Part shown: one piece after another, positions 42,126-63,001 of the stretch
Numbering within the stretch: position 1 is the stretch's first letter
Layout: each line of letters opens with the position of its first letter
Translations under genes and position numbers: made by a program
From: Amoebidium appalachense
Taxonomy: Eukaryota; Ichthyosporea
Reading direction: 5' to 3'
Length of the DNA: 64,000 bases
Assembly (NCBI GenBank): GCA_963693365.1
Contig: CAVNZM010000009.1
Location: 9,548,001 to 9,612,000, forward strand
Notes under the pieces: generated by a model
Told to the model about the DNA's origin: nothing
The model's input: only the letters and a program-made list of their open reading frames with translations
Database searches by the model: none

Positions 42126-43170
42126 AGGGGGGGAAGGGGGGGGGGGGGGGAAGAAAGAAAACCTTACGAAAGCATCTTTCTCCTTAAATCTTGTACACGT
42201 CTCACAGGCAAACGTATGCAGCTTATCGATCAGCATTTTCCAAGTGAACCGTTGATGGGGCAGAGGAGTGCCCGTGGGAGGGAGGGAGGGAGGGAGGGAA
42301 AAGGTAATGTTGACCGACTCGAGTTGGTTGACTTCGTGTTATAGTTAGCGTGCAATTGTGGTAAGCATGCAGCTAAGAGTTGTGTGCTGAAGAAAAAGTA
42401 ACCAAAAAAACTGTAGTAACAGGCACGGAAGTAGAGAGAGAATGAGAAACAGGGGTGTGTCGCAGAGAGGGGGGAGGGGGGGGGGGGGGGGGAAGAGGAG
42501 AGGAATCCACCCACCCGATCGCCTGTGTTGTTTTCACAGAGGAAATAAACCTCCTTTTCGCCGTTATACTCTGTACCAGGCTCATAATAGTCGACCACCC
42601 TCACCCTGAGAGTACAAAAATAGTTCGTTAACACGAATTCGTTTCGGTAAACAAAAACAGAAAGCAAACCAATGTTTGCATTTGCTTTCTTTCTATTAAT
42701 ATGCATGACAAGCAACTAACAAAAGAAGTACGGAAGGGAATAGCACACGCACGCAACATGCACTTGAAAAAAAGCCCATTCAAATCTCGCCCATTTGAAT
42801 CTCGCGCCCACTCTCCCCACACAAAGAGTCTCGTGTACCAAGTGATGCAGGGGACTCGTTTAAGAACAAAAACTCACGTTTTGCTGCGTTTGAAGCTGGC
42901 TCCAGCTGTGCCTTTGTGGCGCCATTGCTCCTTGTCCAGGTCAAGCTCCTTCGATGTTTCCTTAATGTTTCTAAGCTCTGAGCCATTCTCATGGCCCAAG
43001 ATGTCGTGTCTAGTTTTCAAAAAGAGGCGACTATCGTCACTGAGGCAGGTATAGTTGTTGATGCACACTGCTGTGATTCTAGATTTTCCTGCCGCTACGT
43101 ATTTGAAACTGATAACTTCTGCCCACGCCTGGCTTGTTGGGCAAAAAATCTCAATATCGGTCCCCGCCAT
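41241..43170 (-). CDS. Orphan four-exon gene, complete frame
   Basis: Exons 43170-42878, 42605-42515, 42221-42168 and 41894-41241. Donors include a perfect gtgagt and a gtaagg. Phase is consistent throughout and the joined frame is 363 codons plus TAA. Start: ATG 43170 (MAGTDIEIFCPTSQAW). Exon 1 is beta-rich (AAGKSRITAVCINNYTCLSD). The short exons hold VVDYYEPGTEYNGEKEVYFL and a CETC. Exon 4 begins VWWTRVGDKK and holds PPVVLLRIESF and LAKLPPQYLYYKHAT, ending in a basic VPYKRVVLK. No signal peptide or membrane segment. The acceptor of exon 3 has a weak pyrimidine tract. It is convergent with the transposase-like gene, so it might be an accessory gene of the same element; I do not recognise the family. 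Confidence 0.55.
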
Positions 43171-43744
43171 AACTTTGTGACAGCCCAAACTTGAAGCAAA
43201 CCGCTGAGAGAAACGTCGTTTCCACACCTGTCAGTCCGTCAAAAATAAATAGGCTGGCACACAGCAAATTCCACGTTTAACACGACCAATCAATCGTAAC
43301 TGGTTTGCACTCCTTGACCGAACATAAGTTTTGCGGATATAGTTTTCATTGGTTATAGGAGGAAGTCTTGCATCTGATTGACGACCTACAGAGGTTGGTA
43401 GATGCTTTTCACAACTTACTGTGTGCTGGCGAAGTATAAATTCGCTAATACCTTGAACAATGGTGCAGTAAACGGCAAAAAAATGTTTATAATAGTTATT
43501 TTTGGCTATAAACTTATAAATCTAAGTATTTCTGCCCTACTATATTGTTTTTTGCTATTCACCCCATGGGCTTAGCAGAAACTCTATCCAGGGTCCGGGA
43601 GGGTACGCGGCGGCTATTGGTTGCCGGTCCGAATCGGCTCCTGAGAAGTCATATGAGCCGATTGGATGCGGGTATGCACATACGCCAAATGATTGGATGC
43701 GGGTATGCGCAGGTCAATTTCCCATTTCCACACAAATGGCCATA

Positions 43745-43779
<35 letters not shown>

Positions 43780-44428
43780 AAATGTTCCCGAACATAAAAT
43801 CATCATTCTACGCCGTGTCTGTCAATATACCATGCTCACAAGTCAGTACTGCAATTATACTATTCTCAGTTTACTTCAAAGCATTCCCCCCCCCCCCCCC
43901 CCCTCCCCCTCCCCCCCCCCCCCCCCACCCCCCACCCCCCGGCCCTCTTCCCATTCCCTGCCCCCCCAAATATTTTATTTTATGTTTTTCATACTCGGTG
44001 ACTAAAATCATGGCACCCGTGTTTTCTAGATATATTTCCTTTCATTGTGTTCAACGTCTATGTGTGTGTGTGTGTGTGTACATGTTTGTGTGTGTGTAAT
44101 GTGTGTGTATGGGCCAAGTGAAGGTTGTTACAGTATGTGTTTTTGTCTTCTTAGTTGTTTTTGTATTCTATTCGATTATTACTTTGTGTGTACATGTACA
44201 TGTGGAAAAAAAACAAGTTACAAAAAAATTACCAATGACCACCGCCCAGCTTGAATCACCCTAGCTCCTAAGTGTAAAAAAATAATCATTATCAGCCACA
44301 AACCTTTCTAGTACACTCGCCCTAAATGTCATATTCACATTACTGAGTTGATTTACAGTAGTTGTGTTTCTTACTCTATTTCTTTCAACAACTGCCTGCC
44401 TATAGCTATTAAAACATTAAAATGTACA

Positions 44429-44459
<31 letters not shown>

Positions 44460-44469
44460 GCCACAGGCC

Positions 44470-44540
<71 letters not shown>

Positions 44541-45220
44541 ATAGAGAATTTACCGTCCTCATCCCCGTGTCCCCCTAAACCGTTGTTAGCAGACCTTTGA
44601 GGTTCTTGTAATCGGATTGGTAGTTCTATTACATTAAAATTTTCAAAATGTCGTTGTACCAATGATATAGTTACTTTGTAAAACAAATGTCGCTGAATTT
44701 CTCTAAAAAAAGTGCGTTCCATTCTGGGTTAGAGACGAAAACCTTTTTGATACGGGAATCGCCTGATCTCTGCCGTCATTCAGGCCAGCGTGTTCACAGT
44801 AGACTCCGAAACCGCTGGTTTTTTTCTTTTTATTTCAAAGCCCCGAGTACGTACATCCTCTCTAGCCCAACTTTAGGGCACAGTACTTCAATTTTCTCAT
44901 TATCAAATATATAGTTATTTTAGGCTTTTTCATTAGTGTCTCAAGAATATTTAGCGATTTTGATGTCATAAAGACAACTAAGCAACGTTTCGATGGTTTT
45001 TGATGCCTCACAAAATGATGCCCCTCCAAATTCCGGATTTGAGGTCCGGCAAACAACGCATTATATATATAGATAATGTTCACATGTACATGATCCTTCC
45101 CTCTCTCATCCCTTTCTGTGAGCTGCGATATTAGTAATCGAGTGCGAAGATATCAGTGCACGTGCCTTCGCTTACTGCATTTATTCATGTTTGTGTTCCT
45201 TGCCAATCAGCAAGCTCCCC
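43171..45220. other. No gene seen; C-runs and (GT)n
   Basis: Two C-run tracts (43747-43778 and 43886-43940), (GT)n at 44062-44080 and 44435-44540, otherwise A/T-rich. A gattgg..gcgggtatgc motif repeats at 43660 and 43692. Confidence 0.5.
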
Positions 45221-46555
45221 CCCTGTCATCTTCCCATGCAAGTTATCGGCAAGCCTTAGAAGTTGAGTTTTATACATGTTTATTAGTTTGTTGTAGTTTG
45301 TTTCCTTTTCCCTTTTCCCTTCTTCCTTTCTTTCTTTCCTTTCTGTTTCCGTGTGCACCGATATCTTAGATATGTGTACACATCGAGATATTTAGCTCGC
45401 GCACACGTATTGTCGTTTGTGTCAATATCTAAATATGTCATCCAATCAGATCTCGTTGTATTTTCCCAAATATAGTAATCTACATTCCTCATTAATTCTA
45501 TTCGATTCCTTTCCCATTCCTTTCCCTTCTTTTCTCACGACGTAGCATTGCTCTATGTTCCCCAACTATTAGGAATACTTATATTTAGACGTGTTATGTT
45601 AAGAACATGTATAAATGTATGATGTGAACTAATAGAGTACATAAGTGGTTTCATTTTGTTAAATGTTTCCGTGCTTTTATTAGAAGATTACTTTCATTAG
45701 AGGATTGCATTTTATCTTCTATGTGTCGACAGGCATTTCGATCGATTTATTTTACACTCATAGTTTTGTCTTTCTGATTGGAAAATAGAGTTTTCGTTCT
45801 TTTGATTGGTTTATCGATTTCACATTCCCGAGTATAAAAGGAATGTCATCTTGAAATAAATATTAAGCAGTCGTATTCATTTCCTATGGTTCCAGAAATC
45901 GTTCCACCTCTCCGGTTGTGTTTCTCCCGTGTGTCTCTGTGTTGTGTATAACATAACACCCATCTGTGCTCTCTGCTTCTCCGTTTAGGTTTTATTTGTG
46001 GAAATTATTGACATAAATATTTTTCTGGGTAAACACGTAGGATGGGTGTCCGATATCAACAGGCTTCGTTTCATGTTTTAGCAGTTCGCGTTCGGCTGCC
46101 CGCATACGGGCACCTATGAGCCGATCAAAACATCAGATTCCACAGATCACTAGACCGAGTCTGATTGGCTCAGGATAAGATTTCACATAACACTAGATCG
46201 GTTTTGATTGGCTCAGTTCGGCAGCCTTAGGTATATAAGCACGACAGTTTTTAGCAGATCAGCAAGCAACAACACATCTTCTGTGTTTAGCACCTACAGC
46301 TTTACAGCTATATTTTCTTTTTCACCCACCCACCTACACCCTACACTCAACCCCCATTGATCCCCACATACGTGCTGTTTTTTCACGGGGCGAAGACTTC
46401 CCCCGTTTTTTGGGCACAAGGACCTCACGGATCAATAAATTGATGACTGGGGGCCTGCCGTGGTTTACAACCATTGCAGGTTCACTTTCGTCCAAGGGGA
46501 TGTCCCCCTAGAGGCAACACACGTCCCGGAGTAGTTTTCATAGACCCACACAAAA
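45221..46555 (+). repeat. Copia LTR (copy 1) with a repeat inserted near its end
   Basis: LTR from about 45290 (tgttgtagtttgtttcc) to ctccgttta at 45989, then the foreign repeat B (45990-46549), then the LTR/leader continues (cccacacaaaacaac). It is over 85 percent similar to 49905-50566 by eye. Directly upstream, 45221-45289 resembles the truncated pol end at 49845-49904, showing that another element precedes it. Confidence 0.75.
45990..46549. mobile_element. Repeat B, copy 1 (possible solo LTR)
   Basis: Begins ggttttatttgtgg, carries a TATA box in ggtatataagcacg (46232) and gattggctca motifs, and ends near gttttcatag. The same 5' end appears at 50713 but at a different site of the copia element, so B inserted twice independently. 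Confidence 0.6.
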
Positions 46556-47158
46556 CAACAGGTTTACGGCCCCTTTGCACGCTAACACACAATCTCGTTA
46601 CAACCGCGAAATTCCTCCGTCTTACTGCTTCCACCATGACTGACAAACCGTCGTACATCAACCTTCCACAATGGAATCCGTCGGAAAAGAGAGATGAGAA
46701 ATGTCTCAACTATTTCGAGTGGGAGCCACTCATCCACCGGTTCATAAGAACAACCATTGCCGAGAAATTCGTTGATGCCATCAAGAGGCCACAGTGGGTT
46801 GACGGCACTGAAGCCAACCAGTGGCTAGGCTACGGCACCAAGGACTCCTACAAGAAAGCTTCCGACGTCCTCGACCAGATCCTCAACCAGTCCGTCCATC
46901 CGACAGAGCTCTACGACTCCGGCCGGATGCAAGACGGTGTTCACGGTGGAGAAGTCTTCCACAACCTGCGTATGGCGTATGTGGCAGAGAAGGAGGCCCG
47001 AGTCACCCAGATTCAAGTCACCTACGAGGAGCTTGAAGTACGAGACTACAGTATGCGTCCACGCATAACATACCGCCCCGACAAGGGTCGAGGTCGTTAT
47101 GTTAAATTTTAATTAGTATCTAAAAATAGGATCCCAGAGCCCGTCTCGATTATGTTAT

Positions 47159-47673
<515 letters not shown>

Positions 47674-47759
47674 CCCCTCCTCCCCAACCCGCTAAATAAG
47701 TAAATATAGAGGAAATCAATAAGTGATTGATTCAAATAATAATAAAAACATACTATTTT

Positions 47760-47785
47760 TTTTCAAGGGGACCAAACCAAAAAAG

Positions 47786-47821
<36 letters not shown>

Positions 47822-48271
47822 CAACTCATACAAACAAGGATGTACTAGTCTTTCTGCTCCCTCACACCTTACTCTCACACCACGAATTTGGCACCACACA
47901 CCTACACGAGTAAGAGGCAATCCCTCCCCCTTCGCCTCATACAAATCCGTGTTCAGGGTTTCATCAAGCTCCAAACCATTACCGTAACTCACACGGAAAA
48001 GGCTCAGCGATTCCGCGCGTGTGGGGGCTCTGCGGCTCTCTAAACTCTCCATGTGCGGGCGCAATTGTGCTTTTGCCGTTTCGGCTTGTGCAATTGCACG
48101 TGTGGTTGCGTTGTTGATTGTGTTGTTTGCGTTTACAAAACCCTCAGAAATGATTGCTTGGGCTTCTTGGGTAGTTTCCTGAAACTTGTCTGTGGCCTCA
48201 TTTATTGTGTGCAGTGCACTATTCAACACCCCAAGTGCAGCTGCCTGCACCTGGACTACTGGCTTGGTCAT
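47760..48271 (-). CDS. Open frame carried by the insertion, possible captured exon
   Basis: ATG at 48271 (MTKPVVQVQAAALGVLNSAL). Residues about 20-75 are Ala/Thr/Asn-rich helix with regular heptads (TIIN/NATT-type), then a charged region (AESLSLFRVSYGNGLELDET). A donor-like agagtaagg lies near 47870, after which the frame runs into a CA tract, so only about 130 residues are likely real. No transposase motif. It may be a host gene fragment carried by the element. Confidence 0.4.
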
Positions 48272-49319
48272 GATCGGTGGGTTTAATATGCATTCAACCT
48301 GCCTATATGACTAGGATGTAAAAACTAGCTATACAAGACTGCTTCGAACTAGTTGGGGCCTTCGTATGTTTCTGCTCGTTTATCGACATAGTCGGCCACA
48401 TGAGTCCTTTGCATACCATGCGATGTGCGGCCGCCGCCTATCATTGGCCCTGCCGAGCTTTGGGCGGTCGTTGAAATCACGGCGAACCACTGTTTTGTCT
48501 GGGAAAGAGATCGAAATACTAGAGATAGGGGGTCTAAACTGACCAGATAAACCCGATAATTCGTCCTACTATGTATAGGACCCCTTGGTGCGCTAACATA
48601 ATCCCGAAAAATGACCGAGGTCAGTATGTTAAGATTTTTGAAAATCGGCGTCGACGTTATGTTGTGCGCGGAGTATGTTACGCGCGGACGCACTACTGTA
48701 CCCCAACGTTACAGCGTACCTCACCCGCCTCCAACGTCTGGCTACGACACTTGCCTGCCTCGACGAGCCCGTCCAGCACAAGGATGTTGTACGCAAGGTC
48801 TTCCTTCACCTACGCAAGAACACCACCCTGGTCTGCACCGACATTGAACGTCTCTGCTCCGACTACTGGATGAACAACAAGGCCTACCAGTCCTTCAACC
48901 AGCTCATCAGTGACATCCGAGGAGCTGAAATCCGTGCCGGCCTCATCGACGCAGGCACTGGTGCAACCGCCAACAGCCGTCCTCTTCGTGCACTTCAGAG
49001 CAGAGTGCTCCCCCCCGGTGACCTCCGTAACCGTATTCCTCGACGTGAGCATACACCTCACCGTTCCCCGTCCCGTTCCCGTGATCCTCGTCCGTCCTCC
49101 AAGTCACCCGGCCCCCGTTCAACTTCTCCTTACCCCCGTGGTAACAGGGACAACCGTAACAGACAGCACAACAACAAGAAAGTGGAGTGTTCCTACTGCC
49201 ATGAACCCCACCACATCACATCATGCCCAGAGCCTGGCTGTGCTGTTGCCCGTCGTGCCAAGCAGGAGAAAGGCAACAGGAGTGTGCAATTTGCACTCAT
49301 CTCCTCCACCGGCACACCT

Positions 49320-49917
49320 CACCGTGACGACCCCGTCTGGGGACAGTGATTGCAATGCACACATCTGCCCCATCAAGGAGTATTTCTCCACCCTTACCCC
49401 GTGTACCGTGACCCCCATCCCCATTCAAGGCCTGGGCACCGACAATGCCACACACCGTGGCATCATCAACATGACCCTGCACTACAACGGTAACTCAACC
49501 CCGTGCAGCATCAATGCTCTCTACGTACCCGAGTCACTGTCCTTCCTCGTGTCTGCCTCCATGGCCCCAACTGCCGGCCTCCTTGGACATTGTGACGATG
49601 CAGACACCCATCCGTCGTTCCTCTACAGCCGTAATGGTGACATTATTTCCGACCTCACCCCCCTCAACGGTCTCTACTACATCACTAACTACGTGATTGA
49701 CACCCCTCAACACCCATGGGTCCAAGCCTACACAGCAAGGACTCAACCGACCGACGACCTTACCCTTTGGCACAACCGTCTCGGCCACCGTGCCCTTTCC
49801 ACCGTCACCAGAATGGCCAAGGATGAGCTTGTCATCGGCATGCCCCCCTTGTCATCTTCACTTGATTCTCAGCAAGACTTAGAAGTTGAGTTTAGTATTT
49901 GTTTATTAAGTTTGTTG
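49320..49917 (+). pseudogene. Copia protease and pre-integrase remnant, truncated
   Basis: In the frame following gag: DSDCNAHICPIKEYF sits where the protease DSGxxxH motif belongs (Gly replaced by Asp), then a beta-rich protease body, then LWHNRLGHRALSTVTRMAK, the usual pre-integrase block. The frame ends in LTR-like sequence at about 49870. Integrase, reverse transcriptase and RNase H are missing. Confidence 0.75.
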
Positions 49918-50566
49918 TAGTTTGTTTCCTTTTCCTTTCTTCCTTTCTTTCTTTCCTTTCTGTTTCCGTGTACACGACATCTTAGATCTGTGTACGTATC
50001 GACATACTTAGCTCGCGCACACGTATTGTCGTTTGCGTCAAAATCTATATATGTCATCCAATCATATCACGTTTGTATTTTCCCAAATATAGTAACTTAC
50101 ATTCCTTTCTCATTCCTTTCTCACGACGTAGCATTGTGCTATGTTCTCCAACTATTAGGAATAATTATATTTAGACTTGTTATGATAAGAACATGTATAA
50201 ATGTATGTTATGAATTAATAGTTACATAAGTGGTTTCATTTTGTTAAATGTTTCCGTGCTTTTATTAGAGGATTGAGTTTTATATTCTATGTGTCGACAG
50301 ACATTTTAATCAATATATTTTACACTCATAGTTTTCGTCTTTCTGATTGGAAAATAGAGTTTTCGTTCTTTTGATTGGTTTATCGTTTTCACATTCCCAA
50401 GTATAAAAGGGACTTCATCTTGGAATTAATCTCAAGCAGTCGTATTCATTTCCTATGGTTCCAGAAATCGTTCCACCTCTCCGGTTGTGTTTTTCCCGTG
50501 TGTCTCTGTGTTGTGTATATCATAACACCCATCTGTGCTCTCTGCTTCTCCGTTTACCCACACCAA
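49905..50566 (+). repeat. Copia LTR (copy 2)
   Basis: Same sequence as 45290-45989, ending ctccgtttacccacacc. It runs straight into a gag leader, so this LTR is shared between two tandem elements. Possible promoter: gtataaaaggg at 50401. Confidence 0.75.
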
Positions 50567-50712
50567 ACAACAGGTTTTCGGCCCCTTTGCACGCTAACAC
50601 ACAATCTCATTACAACCGCGAAATCTCTCAGTCTTACTGCTTCAATCATGACTGACAAACCGTCGTATATCAACCTTCCAATATGGAATCCGTCCGAGAA
50701 AAGAGACGAGAA
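50567..50712 (+). pseudogene. Second gag leader and start
   Basis: Leader and ATG (50648) with the first about 20 codons of gag (MTDKPSYINLPIWNPSEKRD), cut by repeat B after gagaaa. Matches 46550-46704. Confidence 0.75.
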
Positions 50713-50971
50713 AGGTTTTATTTGTGGAGTTTTATTGACATAAATATTTTTCTGGGTAAACACGTAGGATGGGTGTCCGATATCAACATAACCATGTAGG
50801 CTTCGTTTCGTGTTTTAGCAGCTCGCGTTCGGCTGCCCGCATACGGGCACCTATTAGCCGATCAAAACATCAGATTCCACAGATCACTAGACCGAGTTTG
50901 ATTGGCTCAAGATCAGATTTCAACATAACACTAGATCGATTTTGATTGGCTCAGATCGGGAGCCTTAGGTA
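50713..50971. mobile_element. Repeat B, copy 2 (runs into gap)
   Basis: Starts ggttttatttgtgg like copy 1, with a small extra segment near 50788, and continues to the N gap. Confidence 0.65.
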
Positions 50972-51471
50972 NNNNNNNNNNNNNNNNNNNNNNNNNNNNN
51001 NNNNNNNNNNNNNNNNNNNNNNNNNNNNNNNNNNNNNNNNNNNNNNNNNNNNNNNNNNNNNNNNNNNNNNNNNNNNNNNNNNNNNNNNNNNNNNNNNNNN
51101 NNNNNNNNNNNNNNNNNNNNNNNNNNNNNNNNNNNNNNNNNNNNNNNNNNNNNNNNNNNNNNNNNNNNNNNNNNNNNNNNNNNNNNNNNNNNNNNNNNNN
51201 NNNNNNNNNNNNNNNNNNNNNNNNNNNNNNNNNNNNNNNNNNNNNNNNNNNNNNNNNNNNNNNNNNNNNNNNNNNNNNNNNNNNNNNNNNNNNNNNNNNN
51301 NNNNNNNNNNNNNNNNNNNNNNNNNNNNNNNNNNNNNNNNNNNNNNNNNNNNNNNNNNNNNNNNNNNNNNNNNNNNNNNNNNNNNNNNNNNNNNNNNNNN
51401 NNNNNNNNNNNNNNNNNNNNNNNNNNNNNNNNNNNNNNNNNNNNNNNNNNNNNNNNNNNNNNNNNNNNNNN
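50972..51471. other. Assembly gap
   Basis: 500 N inside the copia array. Confidence 1.
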
Positions 51472-51549
51472 CATCCATTGGACGTCGGGGAGCAATGATA
51501 TGTATTTGGGGTTAGTTTTGGAGGTGTTGAGGGTTTCCGATGTCGTCAG

Positions 51550-51865
51550 GTGGTTACGACAGCTTTTGGATGCCGCAACAAGATTGCTGATGCAGTACGC
51601 GCAAGGCCGCAGGGATTGTTTCCTTGGTCACCGTCTCGGGGATAACAGCAGCTCTCTTCTCTGCCTCGCTGCGTGTGTTGGCTCCGCTACCAGCCTGCTT
51701 GGTGGCCCCCTGCAAGCTAACGCCGCCGCCGCCCAAGGGCGTCAGCCCCCCCCTCGAACCGGCGGCCCGGGGCGCCTCTAGCTTAACGGGTTTCCCCGCC
51801 TTTTTCTTTGGGCTTTTCGTTTTCTTGGGACTCTTTGACTGTTTGCGTTTGGTGGTTGCCCATGT
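51550..51865 (-). CDS. Basic Lys/Pro/Ser-rich open frame, possibly partial
   Basis: The minus-strand frame carries SPKKTKSPKKKAGKP (linker-histone-like SPKK motifs), a Gly-rich hinge and NTRSEAEKRAAVIPE before a stop at 51554. A second frame (KSCRNHLTTSETLN) stays open from about 51620 to the gap. No ATG is in frame upstream, and the family is not recognised. Confidence 0.3.
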
Positions 51866-51959
51866 TTACTTGCGCGAGCCACGTAGACGCACAGGATACG
51901 CGTTGGATATACAGCGAGAATATGTTAGAGCATTAAACATGCTTGAAATGCATATGTAA

Positions 51960-53340
51960 AAGCGACCACGTGCTGCAAATTCCTCGTCGGTCCGCGAATC
52001 CAATCATCGCGTCGCTGAACGTCTAACTTGCACCAACTTGAATCGGCTTCGCTGAAATGTATCTGCATGACCCTCATCCAATCACTTGGGTTGCGCATGC
52101 TCTATGTGCTGTGATGTATGCATGCAAAATCTGTCAAGGAGCGAATAAACTATACATTTGCTTTAGAATGCTTGGGAAAATACAATATGGAAAAATTATT
52201 CACGGTTTTCTTTGTGGATATTTTCCAGCAATTACATGGCGGTACTGCTGCCAGTGCCTCGCGACTCGAGGCGCATCACGTCAGTTGACATCATATTTCC
52301 GACGCCACTGGTATTGCCGCAATGCCACACAAGCACTGGCTTTCAAGAGCTGAGCAATAACCAGGAAAACCTTCTTTGTCTAGAAATAAAACCAAAACCC
52401 ATAATCTGTTCCTATTTGATTGATGTAAACGTAGGTTAAGTTAAGCACCCGTTTTTGCTTTATATAAATATCATGCCAGATCGACTAATTGAAGAACTCT
52501 AATACAAAACCACCGTTAGACTTTTAGCCAATGGTGGCGTCATTTTAAATTAGACAATTTTAGTTGCTGAAAGTTTTGAGAATAATTATCTTGACCTTGA
52601 AAAACACAACGTAAACAAAATACATCACGAAATATATAATTAACAAAAAACACCCTACTAAAATTTTCCAACAGGTATAATAGGCAATGCTTTATGTGTT
52701 TCTCTACACATAAACAGACAGGAAGAGAACGATAAATCTAAGACATACAGGTACCGCGGCGTGACATTTATCCAACCAATATCCCAGAAATAAAACAAAA
52801 ATGTGATAAGCATGCACTGGCAGTGCATAAGTATTTTTTTATTAAGCTAGATATTTATATTTTTCTTTTGTTTCTACGAATTTATTACTAGAGGAAATAG
52901 CATAGTAATCTTTCTTTTTGTAGTCTTTTGTTCTAGTAGCCCAGCAGTGAAATGCTGTTTATCACACGGCTAGATGAAAGCATGAGCCGCGACCAATATG
53001 AGGCTGAATTGAATCTAAGATTGACACCCAATGGAATTCAGGCTGGATCTAGCGCAGTAGATCCCACCCCAAAAGTATCGCATAATTTTGGTACTGTATA
53101 TCTGTAGCATATCTATTAGGGTGTATTTGATATGTAATAAGGCATTTCCGGATAAACATTATACATCTTTACCGATCCATCGCATAACCATATGATGGCT
53201 AATGACCACCATTGATAAATAATGTATGTCTGGTCTTATATCTATCACATAAGTAATACTTATCCACGGCACAAAGTTACACAACCACGTTATACTCGGT
53301 TCTACAAATCAAGGGGAAGAAATAGATAAAAAAGAGGAAG

Positions 53341-53409
<69 letters not shown>

Positions 53410-53431
53410 ATTGCCTTAAAAAAAAAACAGA
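51960..53431. other. A/T-rich intergenic, no gene seen
   Basis: Only short frames. (AT)n microsatellite at 53348-53404. Confidence 0.6.
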
Positions 53432-61089
<7,658 letters not shown>

Positions 61090-61099
61090 CTACGGAAAG

Positions 61100-61558
61100 T
61101 GGAAAGAAGAAAAAGGGGGGGTTAGGGTGGGGGGGGGGAGGGGGGAGCACAAGAGAATTAGGGGGACGGGATAGGGGGAGGAGGTGTTGCTTTGTTGGGG
61201 GGGGGGGGGGGGGGGAGGGAGGGGGGGGTTTTGAGCCCCAGGGGGGGGGGGGGGGGGGGTAAGGGGTTGGTGTCAACCGTGGCACTGGATATCCATTTGA
61301 GCATACTCTATACGGGTAATTGTTCCCAAAACCATATGCATTGTAGCTCTAATTGTACATTAGGATGTTTGATATCCTTTGTATACCCTGTTGGTTATGT
61401 AGTGTATGTACGTTGGACATGTAAGGATATTCATATAGATATCACACGTGATCACCATTGGCCATCGAATCTATGTCCATTGGATTCTGTGTTCCTGCAG
61501 CTGGCAACCGTCACATTATGGAGAAAGAGGTGGAGGGAGTTTTTTATTCTTGTTTTTT

Positions 61559-61603
<45 letters not shown>

Positions 61604-61690
61604 GGGGGGGGCCTACTTGAAGCAGTCCTTTGATCGAACCGTTTTGTCAATGTTTCCACATGACACGTAGACAGGGTAGCCTTTTACTAT
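61100..61690. repeat. Duplicated intron block and G-runs
   Basis: 61262-61508 is a direct copy of 57835-58085 with few differences. G-runs lie at 61196-61260 and 61569-61602. The expected upstream exons of the transposase are absent. Confidence 0.8.
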
Positions 61691-61695
61691 GCACT

Positions 61696-61898
61696 ATGGC
61701 CAAGTCTGCGCACGACTGCTTTCATTGTTCATCTGAGAACGACCTCAAGTCAAGCAAATTCCATGCCGGGGACCATTGCAGCGACGACACCCGCCTTTTT
61801 GGTTCTGTAGACAGCTGAGGGCTATGAACGGGCACACAAGCATTACTGCAAGCTACCATATCGTATGACAAACAAGAACCGTACGTTCATGTTGCAGG
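61696..61898 (+). pseudogene. Inverted, frame-broken copy of a transposase exon
   Basis: Plus-strand copy of the exon at 57763-57559 (MAKSAHDCFHCSSENDLKSS), including its donor gtatgtgtg. Relative to the other copy it lacks two bases (ctgtagaca versus ctgtagagaca, about 61808), giving an early TGA. It shows that the gene's locus was duplicated and inverted. Confidence 0.85.
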
Positions 61899-62230
61899 TA
61901 TGTGTGTGTGTCGGGATAGGGGAGAGGAGGTGTTGCTTTGTTGGGGGGGGGGGGGGGGGGAGGGGGGGGGTGGGGGTTTACACACTTTTTATTGCGTGGA
62001 CACTGCTTGGAGGGGTGGAGCCCCAGGGGGGGGGGGGGGGTAGGGGGTGCGCGTGCGTCCGTGCACACGTGTATGTGAGTGTGCCACGCGTGTACGGTGC
62101 GCGTGGGTTTTAATTTCTGTGTGTGTATTAAAGTGCGCGCGTGCGCATCATATGCAGACGTACGCGTGCATGCATATGTCGACGATGTGTGTGTGTCGTT
62201 GACAGTGCGTGAACGCATACGTGCATCATA

Positions 62231-62266
<36 letters not shown>

Positions 62267-62594
62267 ATGTATGGATGTGCTGTATGCACGTAAATGAATA
62301 TCCTTGCTTCTTTATGATAATATATGTGCACAGTGCTAATTAGTACTAGCGTATACGTACACATGCCATGGTATGGGCATCGGCCAGTCGGTGAAGCATG
62401 TACGTGCACATTGTTTTAATTAATATAAAAATGGAGGGGGGGAGGGAGGGGGGGGGGGGGGGGGGGGCTGGCCATGGCCGGGGGAACAACCTGAGTGCAT
62501 ATGCATGTACTGCAGCTGCACGGTGCGGGCGTACCGTTTACGGTACAGTGCATGCATGCGCGCACTAACAATATATACTTGATATCGAATACCA
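61899..62594. other. GT and GCGT-rich sequence, no gene
   Basis: gggatagggg-aggaggtgttgctttgttgggg repeats the sequence at 61170-61200. (GT)n 62231-62266, G-runs 61941-61970 and 62436-62467. Confidence 0.6.
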
Positions 62595-63001
62595 TTGGGA
62601 TATTCGGGTTGGCTGTAAGGTTTTCCGGGTCGGGCCGAAGGCCTTAACGGGCCGCAGGCCCGTCTATTGGGCCATAGGCCCTGAGCCGCATAGGCCTGGG
62701 GCCCGGGGGCGCCGGGGACCGGGGGCCCGGCCCGGCCCGCGAGCCACCCCGCCCGGCCCGGCCCCCGGCCCGGCCCCGAATCTGCTAACCCGGGGGCCGG
62801 GCCGGGGGCCGAGATTCTGCTAACCCCGGGCCGGGCCGGGGCCGGGCCGGGCCGGGGTGGCTCGCGGCCGGGCCGGGCCCCGGCCCCGGCGCCCCGGGCC
62901 CAGGCCAGCGGTCTAGGCCTATGGCTCAATAGACGTGGCCTGCGGCCCGTTAGGCCTTTCGGTCCGACCCGAGTAACCCTACACCAACCCGAATATCCCA
63001 A
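62595..63001. repeat. GC-rich terminal hairpin, copy 3
   Basis: Outer arm as in copies 1 and 2 with several substitutions in the right arm (for example gagtaaccctacacc for gaaaaccttacaacc). 407 bases, with CCGGGCC repeats and ctgctaaccc blocks in the centre. Confidence 0.9.

Noticed and set aside
50401-50411. Separate host promoter at gtataaaaggg
   Set aside because: It lies in the LTR and is present in both LTR copies, so it belongs to the retroelement.
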